Counted from the stretch's first letter, positions 8,681 to 17,637 are shown. The stretch: DNA of 64,000 bases from JAXGPL01 sp040766985 (GCA_040766985.1 JAXGPL010000014.1:16119-80118); one strand, 5' to 3'. Notes: a model not told the origin generated them from the letters alone. A program made the numbers and translations.

Positions 8681-9547
8681 CTATGACTTGCGGTATTCGC
8701 CGGTCTTGATATGGTACCGGAACAGCTCTAGCAGGCGCATTGCCACCCGACCGGGTTTGCCGTCGCCGATCTGGTGCCCGTCGATCTCCACAATTGGCAA
8801 CACATCGGGCGAAGTGCTGGTCAGAAAGACCTCTTCGGCGTTCAGCATCTCGGCCACGGAGAAGGCCTTCTCCTCAAGCGGTATCCCGGCTGCATGGGCG
8901 CAGTTGATGGTCACCAGCCGCGAGATCCCCCAAAGGATATTGCGCGACTTGGGCGCCGTGCGCACCACACCGTCAATGACGGCGAACAGATTGCTCGCCG
9001 AGCACTCATTGACTATTCCGTCGCGGCCGACCAGGATGGCTTCATACGCACCCACGCGGTGCGCCGCATCGGAGGCCATGCAGTTTGGGAGCAGATTGAG
9101 CGATTTGATCCATGCCTTCTCCCAGCGCTGGTCGATTTGGGTGACGCACCTGACACCGTTCTCGTGAAGGCCCTTGGGGGAACTGCCGAACTCCTTCGCC
9201 CACGCGACAATGGAGGGAGCCGTGTCCGCCGGCGGGTAGTAGTGCTTGCGGGGCGAGATGCCGCGCGAGACGTGGAAGTAAATCAGGGCATCTGCGTAAC
9301 CGCTGTCTGCCTTGAGCTTGGCCAGGATTGCCTTGACCTCGCCGCGCGACCACGGGACCTCGATCTCCACCCCTTTGAGGCTGCGATAGAACCGGTCGAG
9401 GTGGTGGTCGAGGGCGAAGAACTTGCCGTCGATGACCTTGACCACCTCGTAAACGCCGTCGCCGAAAACGAACGCCCGGTCGTCAGGCGATACTTTTAGC
9501 TGGTCAAGGGTTGTGTAGTGACCGTTGTAGTACGCGGAGTCCGGCAT
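8681..9547 (-). CDS. dat: D-amino-acid transaminase / class IV aminotransferase
   Basis: This 288-residue PLP enzyme of fold type IV keeps the lysine that forms the Schiff base (K148 in WIKSLN), the family signature NECSASNLF near residue 180 and the EEVFLTSTS strand that binds the cofactor phosphate. Overall it resembles D-alanine transaminase, which makes D-glutamate or D-alanine for peptidoglycan from 2-oxo acids, more than branched-chain transaminase; the distinction is not certain from motifs. AAGGAGG precedes ATG 9547. It is the last gene of a minus-strand run with an aminotransferase, an aldolase and hpt. Confidence 0.85.
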   Translation of the reverse strand: MPDSAYYNGHYTTLDQLKVSPDDRAFVFGDGVYEVVKVIDGKFFALDHHLDRFYRSLKGVEIEVPWSRGEVKAILAKLKADSGYADALIYFHVSRGISPRKHYYPPADTAPSIVAWAKEFGSSPKGLHENGVRCVTQIDQRWEKAWIKSLNLLPNCMASDAAHRVGAYEAILVGRDGIVNECSASNLFAVIDGVVRTAPKSRNILWGISRLVTINCAHAAGIPLEEKAFSVAEMLNAEEVFLTSTSPDVLPIVEIDGHQIGDGKPGRVAMRLLELFRYHIKTGEYRKS

Positions 9548-9582
9548 ACTCTGCCTCCTTTGTCGAGCGCCTTGGAGCGATG

Positions 9583-10149
9583 CTAACGCCTGGATATTTC
9601 GCCGTGGTGCGCTGAATCCTGCCCCAGATCTCCAGCCTCCAGGATGACGATATCAGGCAGATGGCGGTAACGCTCGGCATAATCCAAACCATAGCCCACC
9701 ACGAATACATCCGGGACTGTGAAGCCGACATACTCGGGCTGCAGCTGTACCCGTCGCCGTGACGGTTTGTCAAGAAGCACACACAACCGCAGCGATGCGG
9801 GGTCCCGGCTGCCGACGATGTCCCTGACCGCACGCAGGCTGAGGCCGGTATCGCAGATGTCCTCCACGATCACGACGTTGCGGCCCGCCACATCGGCGCT
9901 GAGATCCTTCAGCAACCGGAAGGCCCCCGAACTAGTGCCCTTGCCGTAACTGGAAACCGCGAGAAAGTCGATCTCGTGCGCGATGTCCATCGCCCTGGAT
10001 AGGTCGGCCATGAACACATAGCTGCCCTTGAGGACTCCCACGAGCAGCGGGTTCTGATCGGCCAGGTCAGAGCTGATCTGCTGCGCCAGTTCGGCGACCC
10101 GTGTCGCGATCTCCGCCGCGCCCAGAAGCGTCCGCATGGGCTCACTCAC
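9583..10149 (-). CDS. hpt: Hypoxanthine phosphoribosyltransferase
   Basis: The 188-residue protein has the PRPP-binding loop VEDICDTG at about 95-102, the flexible-loop SSYGKGT and the LLDKPSRR, VFVVGYGLDYAERYR segments typical of purine phosphoribosyltransferases. It salvages hypoxanthine and guanine to IMP and GMP. GTG 10149 is the longest start; an in-frame ATG at 10137 is an alternative, since the AAGGGG site abuts the GTG. Elsewhere in Bacillota hpt lies near tilS-ftsH; here it sits between the aldolase-family gene and dat, so the context is atypical. Confidence 0.92.
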   Translation of the reverse strand: MSEPMRTLLGAAEIATRVAELAQQISSDLADQNPLLVGVLKGSYVFMADLSRAMDIAHEIDFLAVSSYGKGTSSGAFRLLKDLSADVAGRNVVIVEDICDTGLSLRAVRDIVGSRDPASLRLCVLLDKPSRRRVQLQPEYVGFTVPDVFVVGYGLDYAERYRHLPDIVILEAGDLGQDSAHHGEISRR

Positions 10150-10167
10150 CCCTTGGATGTAAGGAGA

Positions 10168-10200
10168 GCGGACGCGGCAGGTTGAGTCTGCCGCGTCCGC
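10168..10200 (-). terminator. 13-bp perfect hairpin between the DHDPS-family gene and hpt
   Basis: GCGGACGCGGCAG at 10168-10180 pairs fully with CTGCCGCGTCCGC at 10188-10200 around a 7-base loop. It follows the aldolase gene on the minus strand by 45 bases and precedes hpt by 18. On that strand CTCTCCTT follows, not a T-run, so it may be an inefficient terminator or an mRNA-stabilising structure. Confidence 0.5.
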
Positions 10201-10244
10201 GTGGTCGTGCTCGCTCGGACCGGCCCCGTTAGCCGGAAGCCGGG

Positions 10245-11144
10245 CTAGATAAGAGGCACGCCCGCCGCCTTGAGAACCGCGGCCAGTTCGGCGCGTTCGG
10301 GGGCCCCCAGCGGCAGCAGCGGCCGGCGCACAGGGCCGCCGTACTTGCCCATCATCTCAAGGGCGGCCTTCAATCCCGGAATGCCCCAGCGGGACGTTAC
10401 GGCGGCGTTCGGCGCCAGCAACCGTTGTTGCAGCGCGCGGGCTTCGGCCAGCCGGCCGTCCCGGAACAGGCTCACCACATCGGCGCATTCGTTGGGCATC
10501 ACGTTGGCCACCGCTAGGGTGCCGCCTACGCCGCCCATTAGCAGCGTGGTCAGCAGAAAACTGCCGGATCCCGCAAAGACGGAGAATCCCTCGCCGGCGC
10601 CGGATGCGATTTCCGAGATCTGCACGATGTTGCCCCCGCTGTCCTTGATTCCCCGGATGTTGGGATGCTTGGCCAGCTCGAGCACCAAGCCCGCGTCCAT
10701 GTTGAGCCCGGTGTTGCGCGGCATGTTGTAGAGCATGACCGGCACGGGGCAAGCATCGGCCACGTCCCAGAAGAACCGCTTGAGGGCGGCCGGTTTCATA
10801 TCTCCCTTATAGTAGTGCGGCGTGAGGATGAGGCATGCATCCACTCCGAGGCCTGCTGCCTCCCGCGACAGGGCGATCGTCTCGCGTGTCGTCTCGCAGC
10901 CCGTCCCGGCAATGACCATCTTCTCCGCCGGAAGGTTCTCGCGCACAGCCTCGACCAGCCTGAGCTTTTCCTCATGGGAGAGGAACACAAACTCGCCGTT
11001 GGAACCGAGAACAACGATGCCGGCGAGCTTCGTCCCCGCCCACCACGCTAGATTGGACTTAAGATGGTCCCAGGCGATCTCCTCGGCCGCATCGAAGGGC
11101 GTCGGAACCGGTGCGAATACCCCAGCGATAGATCTCTCCGTCAT
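10245..11144 (-). CDS. Dihydrodipicolinate synthase-family aldolase
   Basis: This is a class I TIM-barrel aldolase of about 299 residues. The Schiff-base lysine is in GIKDSGG and the catalytic tyrosine in LYNMPRNTG; VVLGSNGEF occupies the place of the GTTGE strand. That substitution and the neighbour suggest a family member other than DapA, for example a 4-hydroxy-2-oxoglutarate aldolase or another 2-oxo-acid lyase; this is inference. ATG 11144 has AAGAGGG six bases upstream; ATG 11150 is the alternative. It lies 40 bases downstream of the aminotransferase gene in the same transcription unit. Confidence 0.8.
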   Translation of the reverse strand: MTERSIAGVFAPVPTPFDAAEEIAWDHLKSNLAWWAGTKLAGIVVLGSNGEFVFLSHEEKLRLVEAVRENLPAEKMVIAGTGCETTRETIALSREAAGLGVDACLILTPHYYKGDMKPAALKRFFWDVADACPVPVMLYNMPRNTGLNMDAGLVLELAKHPNIRGIKDSGGNIVQISEIASGAGEGFSVFAGSGSFLLTTLLMGGVGGTLAVANVMPNECADVVSLFRDGRLAEARALQQRLLAPNAAVTSRWGIPGLKAALEMMGKYGGPVRRPLLPLGAPERAELAAVLKAAGVPLI

Positions 11145-11183
11145 GTCCATCCCTCTTCCCTTACCACGGTTTTTCTGTTGCCG

Positions 11184-12359
11184 TCACGACCGATAGGTCT
11201 CTTCGGCGGCAGCGACCGCAGCGCCAGGCTCCGCCTTGAAGCCGTTACGCAAGAGGAGGCTCTCCAGCGCGGACAGGACGAGTATGACATGGCGCCGCTT
11301 GGCGCCGTAACCCATCAGCCCGATGCGCCAGATCTTGCCCTTGCCCTCGCCGAGGCCGCCGCCGATTTCAATGCCGAACTCTTCGAGCAAAGACCCGCGG
11401 ATCTTGGCGTCGTTGATGCCCTCCGGGATGACGATCGAAGTGAGAGGAGGGAGCATCACATCATCGGCCGCGAACAGCTTAAGCCCCATCGCGCGCAGGC
11501 CGGCGCGCAGGGCGATAGCGTTTTGACGTTGGCGGGCCCACCGGTTCTCGAGCCATTCCTAGTTGGCCAGCCGCAAAGCCTCGTAGATGCAGTAGACCAT
11601 GTTGACCGGCGCGGTGTGGTGGTACGCCCGGGGGTTGCCGGTCCAGTACTTCTCGATCAGGGTCAGGTCAAGGTACCAACTGCGGGTCTCGGTCTTGCGG
11701 GCGGCGAGCTTGGCGCGGGCGCGCGGCCCCATCGTCAACGGGGCGAGACCCGGCAGGGCGCCGACGCACTTCTGCGACCCCGAGTAGCAGATGTCGATGC
11801 CCCACTTGTCGACCTCCAGTTGGCAGCCGCCCAGCGAGGTAACGGCATCGGCCAGCAAGACGCAATCGTACTCCCTGGCCATTCGGCTGATCTCCGCGAC
11901 GGGCTGGAGGACTCCGGTGGAGGTCTCCGCGTGGACAAAGGCAAGTACCTGGGGCCTGACACGCTTCACGGTCTGCTCCAGTTCACCCGTGTCCACCACG
12001 CCTCCCCACGGGAAACGGACTGCGGTGACGTCGCCGTCCGCGCGCTCGGCCATGGTCACGATGCGCTCGCCGAAGTACCCCATTACTGCGACGACGACTC
12101 GGTCGCCGGGCTCGACGGTGTTGAACACCGCGGCCTCCATGCCGGCCATGCCCGTGCCGGGAACGACGATGGTCAGCTCGTTATCGGTCCGGAAGGTCCG
12201 CCGTAGGAGGTCCATTGTGGCGTCCATGATCCCGATGAACTCCGGATCAAGGTACCCCAGAACGCCAAGCGAGGCCGCCCGGAGGACCTCGGGGTCGACG
12301 CTGGCCGGTCCCGGACCCAAAAGGAGTTTGTCGGTCGATCGAAGAGGTTTGACGGTCAA
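11184..12359 (-). pseudogene. Alanine-glyoxylate / serine-pyruvate aminotransferase with in-frame TAG
   Basis: The reading frame from TTG 12359 (AAAGGAG upstream) to 11184 stays open for 391 codons except for one TAG at 11559-11561. Before it are the class V aminotransferase features: LLLGPGPASVDPEVL, GTGMAGMEA, HAETSTG, ADAVTSLGG and the PLP lysine K197 in SGSQKCVG. After it the same frame continues WLENRWARQR and GIEIGGGLGEGKGKIWRIGLMG, the normal C-terminus. A single substitution in a Glu codon would explain the stop. The enzyme would transfer amino groups between alanine or serine and glyoxylate or pyruvate. TAG is used as an ordinary stop by neighbours, so recoding is unlikely. Confidence 0.85.
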
Positions 12360-12468
12360 GTTGTTTCCGCTCCTTTATCAAGGCATGTCGCCTTACTTAC
12401 TCCGTTACCCCAGGTTTCCCTGTCGTACCCGCCCGGGGGTATTTCCGCCCTCCGTGGAGAACGGTACA

Positions 12469-14373
12469 ATGGTCAACCATAGCATGCAGGGAGGCTCGAC
12501 TCTGGAAGCTATTCTTGCTACCGATGTCGGTAGCACAACCACCAAAGCCATCCTGCTCGAACGGCACACCTCCGGTTGGCGCCTATCCGCGCGCGAAGAG
12601 GCGCCGACGACAGTTGAAACCCCATACGAAGACGTCACCGTGGGCGTGCGGCAGGCGGTAGCGCGGCTTGAGCGGGTTTCCGGGCGCAGGATCCTCGTGG
12701 ACGGCGCGGTCGTCGCCCCGCGGCGCGGGGACGCCGGAGTCGATCTGTACATCGGCACCAGCAGCGCCGGCGGCGGCCTGCAGATGGTCGCCGCGGGATT
12801 GATCAGAGTATACAGCGCGGCCAGCGCGCAGCGCGCGGCCCTGGGAGCGGGGGCCATCGTCAGCCGCACCATGACAATCACCGACGCAAGGGTGGCTGCG
12901 GAGGCCGTGGACCTGATCCGGCGGCTCCGCCCGGACATCGTCCTGCTATGCGGCGGTACCGACCAGGGCAACGTTTCGGGCGTTCTCAGCGTCGCCGAAT
13001 ACCTTGCGGTCGCCGACCCGCGTCCGCGCGTCGGCGGCGGGAGGCTGCCGGTAGTCTTCGCCGGCAATCCCGCTGCCCAGCCCGAGATCAAGCGGCTTCT
13101 TGGGGAGCGGTTCTCGGTGTCCTTCGTTCCCAACGTCCGGCCGGATGTCGAGGTCGAACGCCTCGAGCCGGCCCGTGACGAGGTGCACCGCGTCTTCCTC
13201 GAACACGTGATGTCGAGGGCGCCGGGATACGACAAGCTGCTGGCCTGGTCCGCGCGGCGGCTGGAGCCAACGCCGAGCGCGGTGGGCACGATGATGCGGC
13301 TGTTCGCGGCTGCCCGCGGCAAGGACTTGCTTGGGATCGATATCGGCGGGGCCACCACCGACGTCTTCACGGTCGTGGGCGGCGAGTTCACGCGCAGCGT
13401 AAGCGCCAACATGGGCCTTTCGTACAGCGCCGGCAACGTTCTGCAGCATGCGGGGCTCGCGGATGTCTGCCGCTGGCTGCCGTTCGATGCTTCGGAGGAT
13501 GAGGTCCTCAACTCCGTCTACAACAAGATGATCAGGCCCACGACCCTGCCGGAAACCATCGGAGAGTTGATGCTCGAGCACGCGCTTGCGCGGGAGGCCA
13601 TCCGCCTCTCCGCGACGCACCACCTCGAGTTCATGGGCCGGGGGAGCCCACGGCGGGAACGCGGGACGCTGAAGTCCCTGTTCAGTCCACTTCGTGCCGG
13701 CGCAGGTCTGAAGCCGGAGATGATCATCGGCAGCGGCGGCCCGCTGTGCCACGCCCCGCGCCGTTCGCAGGCGGCGATGGTAATGCTCGATTCCGTGGCG
13801 CCGGCCGGTGTAGTCGAACTCTACGTCGACAGCGTCTTTATGCTGCCTCACCTGGGCGTGCTCGCGGCGCTCCAGCCGGAGATCGCAGTCGAGGTATTTG
13901 AGCGCGATTGCCTCGTCAGCCTGGGTACGGCTTTCGTCGCCGACCTGCCGCGCTGGGCGACCGGAGGCCGGGTCGTGGGGGAGGCGCGGGTGGTTCTTGA
14001 GACTCCGCCGGAAGCGCCCCCGCAGCATGCGGGTTCGGTTGTCGAGGTCACGTTGCGCGCCGGGGCGCTCGTGAGGGTGCCTCTGCCCGCCGGGTCCAGG
14101 GCCAAGGTGGAGATATTCCCTCGCGGACGCGTTGACTTCGGCCGCGGGGCGGGCCGCCTGCAGGCGCAGCAGGTGGCGGGCGGCGAGGTCGGTATCATCT
14201 TCGATTTGCGCGGCAGACCGCTGCGGCTCGCGGCGGGGGTGCCGCAGCGGACGAGGCAACTCAGCGAGTGGTTCGCCGGATTTGCCGCGTACCCGGGCTT
14301 TGGTGACGACCGGCGGCCGGCGGACGAATTCGATCTCCTGCTCCGTCGAGCGAGCCTCGGCACGGGGGGGTAG
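12469..14373 (+). CDS. MutL/GlmL-family ASKHA ATPase
   Basis: The 634-residue protein belongs to the glutamate-mutase accessory MutL (GlmL) family of actin-like ATPases. ATDVGSTTTKAILLE near the N-terminus is the PHOSPHATE-1 motif, LLCGGTDQGN and VFAGNPAAQPE follow, and LLGIDIGGATTDVFTVVGGEF near residue 290 is the second phosphate loop. IIGSGGPLCHAPR is the adenosine motif. The C-terminal 120 residues form a beta-rich extension. Relatives are thought to reactivate B12-dependent aminomutases, but no mutase gene is in the window. ATG 12469 follows TGGAGA; ATG 12484 is an alternative. It is divergent from the aminotransferase and 5 bp from the next gene. Confidence 0.8.
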   Translation: MVNHSMQGGSTLEAILATDVGSTTTKAILLERHTSGWRLSAREEAPTTVETPYEDVTVGVRQAVARLERVSGRRILVDGAVVAPRRGDAGVDLYIGTSSAGGGLQMVAAGLIRVYSAASAQRAALGAGAIVSRTMTITDARVAAEAVDLIRRLRPDIVLLCGGTDQGNVSGVLSVAEYLAVADPRPRVGGGRLPVVFAGNPAAQPEIKRLLGERFSVSFVPNVRPDVEVERLEPARDEVHRVFLEHVMSRAPGYDKLLAWSARRLEPTPSAVGTMMRLFAAARGKDLLGIDIGGATTDVFTVVGGEFTRSVSANMGLSYSAGNVLQHAGLADVCRWLPFDASEDEVLNSVYNKMIRPTTLPETIGELMLEHALAREAIRLSATHHLEFMGRGSPRRERGTLKSLFSPLRAGAGLKPEMIIGSGGPLCHAPRRSQAAMVMLDSVAPAGVVELYVDSVFMLPHLGVLAALQPEIAVEVFERDCLVSLGTAFVADLPRWATGGRVVGEARVVLETPPEAPPQHAGSVVEVTLRAGALVRVPLPAGSRAKVEIFPRGRVDFGRGAGRLQAQQVAGGEVGIIFDLRGRPLRLAAGVPQRTRQLSEWFAGFAAYPGFGDDRRPADEFDLLLRRASLGTGG

Positions 14374-14378
14374 CGCGT

Positions 14379-15884
14379 ATGCTTAACATTCCCGGCCGGG
14401 CAGCCCTCTCAGGGATCCAGTCCGGTGCGCCCACAAGGGCCGGCCCCCGGCTCCTGCTCAACGTGCCGTTGCGTCTTGAGCGCAGGCTTCCCCTCCCCGG
14501 AGCGGTCGAGGTCCATCAGGGGCAGGAGGTCGCGCCGGAAACCGTCCTGGCGACAGCCCCTAACACGCCGTCGCGTCTGGCGGTCATCGAGCTCACGCAG
14601 GTATTCGAACGCCAACTGACACCCGAAGAGGTGCACCAAGCGGTAATCGTCCAACCCGGCCAGCCGGTCCACGCGGGGCAGATAGTCGCGCGGACGCCAC
14701 GGCAGGGATGGTTCGAACGCGATCAAGACCTCAGGGCGAACTCCCCGGTGACCGGGATCGTCGAGTTTGTCTCCGTGGGCCGCGGCCAGATCGTCATCCG
14801 CACCAACACGGAAATGCAGCAAGAGCGGTTAGCGCTGCCCGTGGCGAGCTACCTGTCCATTGAGCCGTCCGAACTGCCGGAAGTGGCCGTCTGCCGCCCC
14901 GGCGAGCAGGTTGAAGCGGGCGACCCGCTCGCCAGGATGGGCGGGTTCCGTCCCATCAGCGGCGACTACCGCAGCCCCGTGAGCGGGATCGTTGAATCCG
15001 TGTCACCTTTGACCGGCATGATCACGATCGTCCGTGAACGCAAGCCCCTAGTCCTGCGCTCGACGCTGCAGGGCTGGGTCGAGCGCGTGCATCCCGGATA
15101 CGGCGCGCTGATAGGCTCGTTCGGGCACAAAGTCCTCGGCGTCCTGGGGCTTGGGGGCAAGTCCTGGGGGAGGCTCGTCCCGGTGGCCGAGCTGATGCCT
15201 GCGAATCGCGGGCCGATCCGTGCCCTCACTGCCAAGGACGTTCTGCCGGACCACGCGGGCTGCGTCTTGACGGTCCCAGGTCCCGTCGACTACGAAGCCC
15301 TCTGTGCCTGTCGCAACCGGGGGGTGCGCGGGATCGTCGCCGCTTCAACCAGCGCCCGCGAGCTTGGGGAGTTCCTGGGCAGGCCTCTTGCCGCGGAGAT
15401 CGTTACGGGACCAGGTGTGCTGGCCCTGAGCGAGGAGGATCGTGACGTTACGGCGAGCGGCGACGGCACGGCGAACGCCCTGACGGTGATCATCACCGAG
15501 GGCTTCGGCCGCCTGACGATGGAAGAGGAGACCTGGCTTGTACTTTCGGGACATGCCGGCACGATGGTCTCGCTTGACGGGCTTACCCAGATCCGGGCGG
15601 GCGTGGTGCGGCCTTCGGTATTCATACCCCTCGGCGGAGGCCCCCGATCCGGTCTGAACTCGCAACCGGTGCAGGGGTCCCGCGACGAGGCAGTGCCCCC
15701 TGCGTTGGCTGCGGGGCAACGGGTCAGGATCGTGCGGCATCCCTATTTCGGCCTGCGCGGAGTCGTCGTCGAACCCCCTGGAGGGCTCGAGCGCCTCGAA
15801 ACCGAGGTTGAGGCCAGGGTCTTGATGGTGCAACTCGACGATGGGCGGCGTGTCCGGGTGGCTGAAGCAAACATCGAGTTCTAG
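14379..15884 (+). CDS. Unrecognised 501-aa protein with lipoyl-like repeats and KOW-like tail
   Basis: I do not recognise this protein by name. Three copies of a biotinyl/lipoyl-type hairpin are visible: VHQGQEVAPETVLA, VQPGQPVHAGQIVAR and CRPGEQVEAGDPLAR. Two are followed by near-identical strands, SPVTGIVEFVS and SPVSGIVESVS. The middle (about 270-400) looks like a Rossmann-type domain with GVRGIVAAST and LTVIITEGFG. The C-terminal 55 residues resemble a KOW/SH3 barrel, VRIVRHPYFGLRGVVV then VRVAEANIEF. No signal peptide or membrane helix is seen. It begins 5 bp after the MutL-like ATPase stop, so the two probably act together. Confidence 0.75.
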   Translation: MLNIPGRAALSGIQSGAPTRAGPRLLLNVPLRLERRLPLPGAVEVHQGQEVAPETVLATAPNTPSRLAVIELTQVFERQLTPEEVHQAVIVQPGQPVHAGQIVARTPRQGWFERDQDLRANSPVTGIVEFVSVGRGQIVIRTNTEMQQERLALPVASYLSIEPSELPEVAVCRPGEQVEAGDPLARMGGFRPISGDYRSPVSGIVESVSPLTGMITIVRERKPLVLRSTLQGWVERVHPGYGALIGSFGHKVLGVLGLGGKSWGRLVPVAELMPANRGPIRALTAKDVLPDHAGCVLTVPGPVDYEALCACRNRGVRGIVAASTSARELGEFLGRPLAAEIVTGPGVLALSEEDRDVTASGDGTANALTVIITEGFGRLTMEEETWLVLSGHAGTMVSLDGLTQIRAGVVRPSVFIPLGGGPRSGLNSQPVQGSRDEAVPPALAAGQRVRIVRHPYFGLRGVVVEPPGGLERLETEVEARVLMVQLDDGRRVRVAEANIEF

Positions 15885-16053
15885 CCTCGGTGGTCCACAC
15901 CGGCGGCCCCTTTTCCGCAACACTCTGCTTGGGTGATCGGTTTCGCGATTCCTAGTGAAGCATATTGACAACCTTTGATACAATGTCCCTCAGAGGCGAG
16001 GTGCGGGGGCAGCCTTGCGTGGGGGAATACTTGGCTCGCGGGAGGTCTGGCGG

Positions 16054-17022
16054 ATGGATTCAGATATACGCGACCTGGCGATCATCGGCGCGGGGCCGGC
16101 GGGGCTTGCCGCCGCGATATACGCCGGGCGCGCCAGGCTTGACACGGTGGTGCTCGAAAAGCAGTACCCCGGCGGTCAGGCGTTCAACACGCACCACATC
16201 GACAATTACCCCGGGTTTCCAGAGGGTATCGGCGGCCCTGACCTGGCCGAAAAGATGGCGGCGCAGGCCCGGACCCACGGAGCAGAGTTCCAGTCGGCCG
16301 AGGTCACTGGCGTCAGGTTGGCCGGCCACCCCAAGGTCATTACGACCAGCGGCAGTGAGATCAGGGCGCACACCGTGATCGTCGCAACCGGGGCGGCGCC
16401 CCGCAAGCTGGGTGTGCCTGGCGAGCAGGAGTTCGCGGGCAGGGGAGTTTCGTATTGCGCGACCTGTGACGGTCCGTTCTTCAGAAACCGGGTGGTCGCC
16501 GTCGTCGGCGGCGGCGATGCGGCATTGACCGAAGCTCTGTTCCTGTCCCGGCTCGCACGTGAGGTGATCATCATCCACCGGCGCAACCAGCTCCGGGCAG
16601 TCAAGGCGTTACAGGAGCAGGTGGCGGCTGATCCGAGGATCAGGCTGGTCACGCCAGCCGTCGTGAAGGCTATCGAGGGCGGGGCAGATGTGGTCGAACG
16701 CTTGGTCCTTGCCGCCGCCCCGGGAGACGGGCCGCAGGCGTCTGGAGGCCGTGACGCAGCGGTGCCAAGTCAGGTCGGTGTGGACGGCGTCTTCATCTAC
16801 GTCGGCAACGACCCTGCAACCGGCTTTGCACGGGGCCAGCTCGAGCTCGACGACTATGGGTACATCATGGCCGGTGAGGACCTGGACACATCGCAGGATG
16901 GGGTCTTTGCGGCCGGAGATGTCAGGCACAAAGGCCTCCGGCAGATCGTGACAGCGGCCGGAGACGGCGCGGTGGCTGCCATGAGTTGCGAAAGATGGCT
17001 TGCGCATCGCAGGCTGATATGA
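16054..17022 (+). CDS. trxB: Thioredoxin reductase
   Basis: The 322-residue flavoprotein has the FAD loop IIGAGPAGLAA at the N-terminus, the redox pair C135-A-T-C138, the NAD(P)H loop VVGGGDAALTEA and the C-terminal GVFAAGDVRHKGLRQ that closes over FAD. It reduces thioredoxin with NAD(P)H; HRRNQLRA after the second Rossmann loop is compatible with NADPH. ATG 16054 is favoured by GGGAGG nine bases upstream over the in-frame GTG-type start at 16015. It is followed by trxA after 78 bp, a pairing common in Clostridia, and both stand before the selenocysteine genes. Confidence 0.95.
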   Translation: MDSDIRDLAIIGAGPAGLAAAIYAGRARLDTVVLEKQYPGGQAFNTHHIDNYPGFPEGIGGPDLAEKMAAQARTHGAEFQSAEVTGVRLAGHPKVITTSGSEIRAHTVIVATGAAPRKLGVPGEQEFAGRGVSYCATCDGPFFRNRVVAVVGGGDAALTEALFLSRLAREVIIIHRRNQLRAVKALQEQVAADPRIRLVTPAVVKAIEGGADVVERLVLAAAPGDGPQASGGRDAAVPSQVGVDGVFIYVGNDPATGFARGQLELDDYGYIMAGEDLDTSQDGVFAAGDVRHKGLRQIVTAAGDGAVAAMSCERWLAHRRLI

Positions 17023-17100
17023 TGGATTAATGCTATTAGGTACCAATCGTTTTGAAACACACGGGGGGCGGAGGGGTCCCCGGACGAAGGAGAGATACGG

Positions 17101-17427
17101 ATGGCAGAAAACGCGCTGACGGTGACGGATGCCAACTTTCAAGCCGAAGTGCTTGACAGCACCATCCCTGTGTTGGTCGATTTTTGGGCGTCGTGGTGCG
17201 GACCGTGCCGCATGGTTGCGCCGATCGTCGAGGAACTGGCAAGCGAATACCAAGGCCGCCTTAAAGTCGGCAAGCTCAACGTCGACGAGAACCATGACAC
17301 TGCGCAGAATTATGGTATAATGAGCATCCCGACGCTGCTGCTTTTCAAAGACGGCAAGCCTGTGCAGCGCATGGTCGGGGCCATGCCCAAGGCTGAGTTT
17401 AAGAAGCAGATCGACAAGGCGCTGTAG
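17101..17427 (+). CDS. trxA: Thioredoxin
   Basis: This is a classic 108-residue thioredoxin: VDFWASWCGPCRMVAP with the redox cysteines C33 and C36, the cis-proline in SIPTLLLF and the GAMPKAEF end. ATG 17101 has AAGGAGA upstream. It gives reducing power to ribonucleotide reductase, methionine sulfoxide reductases and other dithiol enzymes in the cytoplasm, recycled by the preceding TrxB. The active site is the ordinary CGPC with no in-frame TGA, so it is not a selenoprotein even though selC is 44 bases away. Confidence 0.96.
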   Translation: MAENALTVTDANFQAEVLDSTIPVLVDFWASWCGPCRMVAPIVEELASEYQGRLKVGKLNVDENHDTAQNYGIMSIPTLLLFKDGKPVQRMVGAMPKAEFKKQIDKAL

Positions 17428-17471
17428 GCAGCGGCGACGAGTTCCGGTCCGATACGCCGGGACTCCGGTTC

Positions 17472-17568
17472 GGGGGCAGATAGGTCCCGGTGGGCCTCCT
17501 GGACTTCAAATCCAGTGGCGGGCGGCGGTCCCGTCCGCGGTGGGTTCGATTCCCACATGCCCCCGCCA
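17472..17568 (+). tRNA. selC: tRNA-Sec (anticodon UCA)
   Basis: The anticodon arm CTGGACTTCAAATCCAG has a perfect 5-bp stem and anticodon TCA, reading UGA. The acceptor GGGGGCA pairs with TGCCCCC, the T-arm is GTGGGTTCGATTCCCAC, the discriminator is G73 and CCA is encoded. A long variable arm (GGCGGGCGG...CCGTCCGC) and a total of 97 nt are as expected for bacterial tRNA-Sec. The eighth acceptor position looks like a G-A mismatch. selB follows 70 bp downstream, so the organism uses or once used selenocysteine. Confidence 0.95.
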
Positions 17569-17637
17569 TCTCGGCTCCGTTTGACAACGCCGGCGCGTCG
17601 GCCGGCTGCCCAATCGCGCGTAAGAGGGGATCAGCCC

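Noticed and set aside
11559..11561. Pyrrolysine insertion at TAG
   Set aside because: TAG ends several normal genes in the window and no pyl gene or PYLIS-like structure is visible; the context is an aminotransferase, not a methylamine methyltransferase.
15965..15984. TTGACA and TACAAT upstream of trxB as a promoter
   Set aside because: The hexamers are only 8 bp apart, too close for a sigma-A promoter, so they cannot act as one pair.
17101..17427. Selenocysteine-containing thioredoxin
   Set aside because: The active site is an ordinary CGPC and no in-frame TGA occurs before the normal stop.
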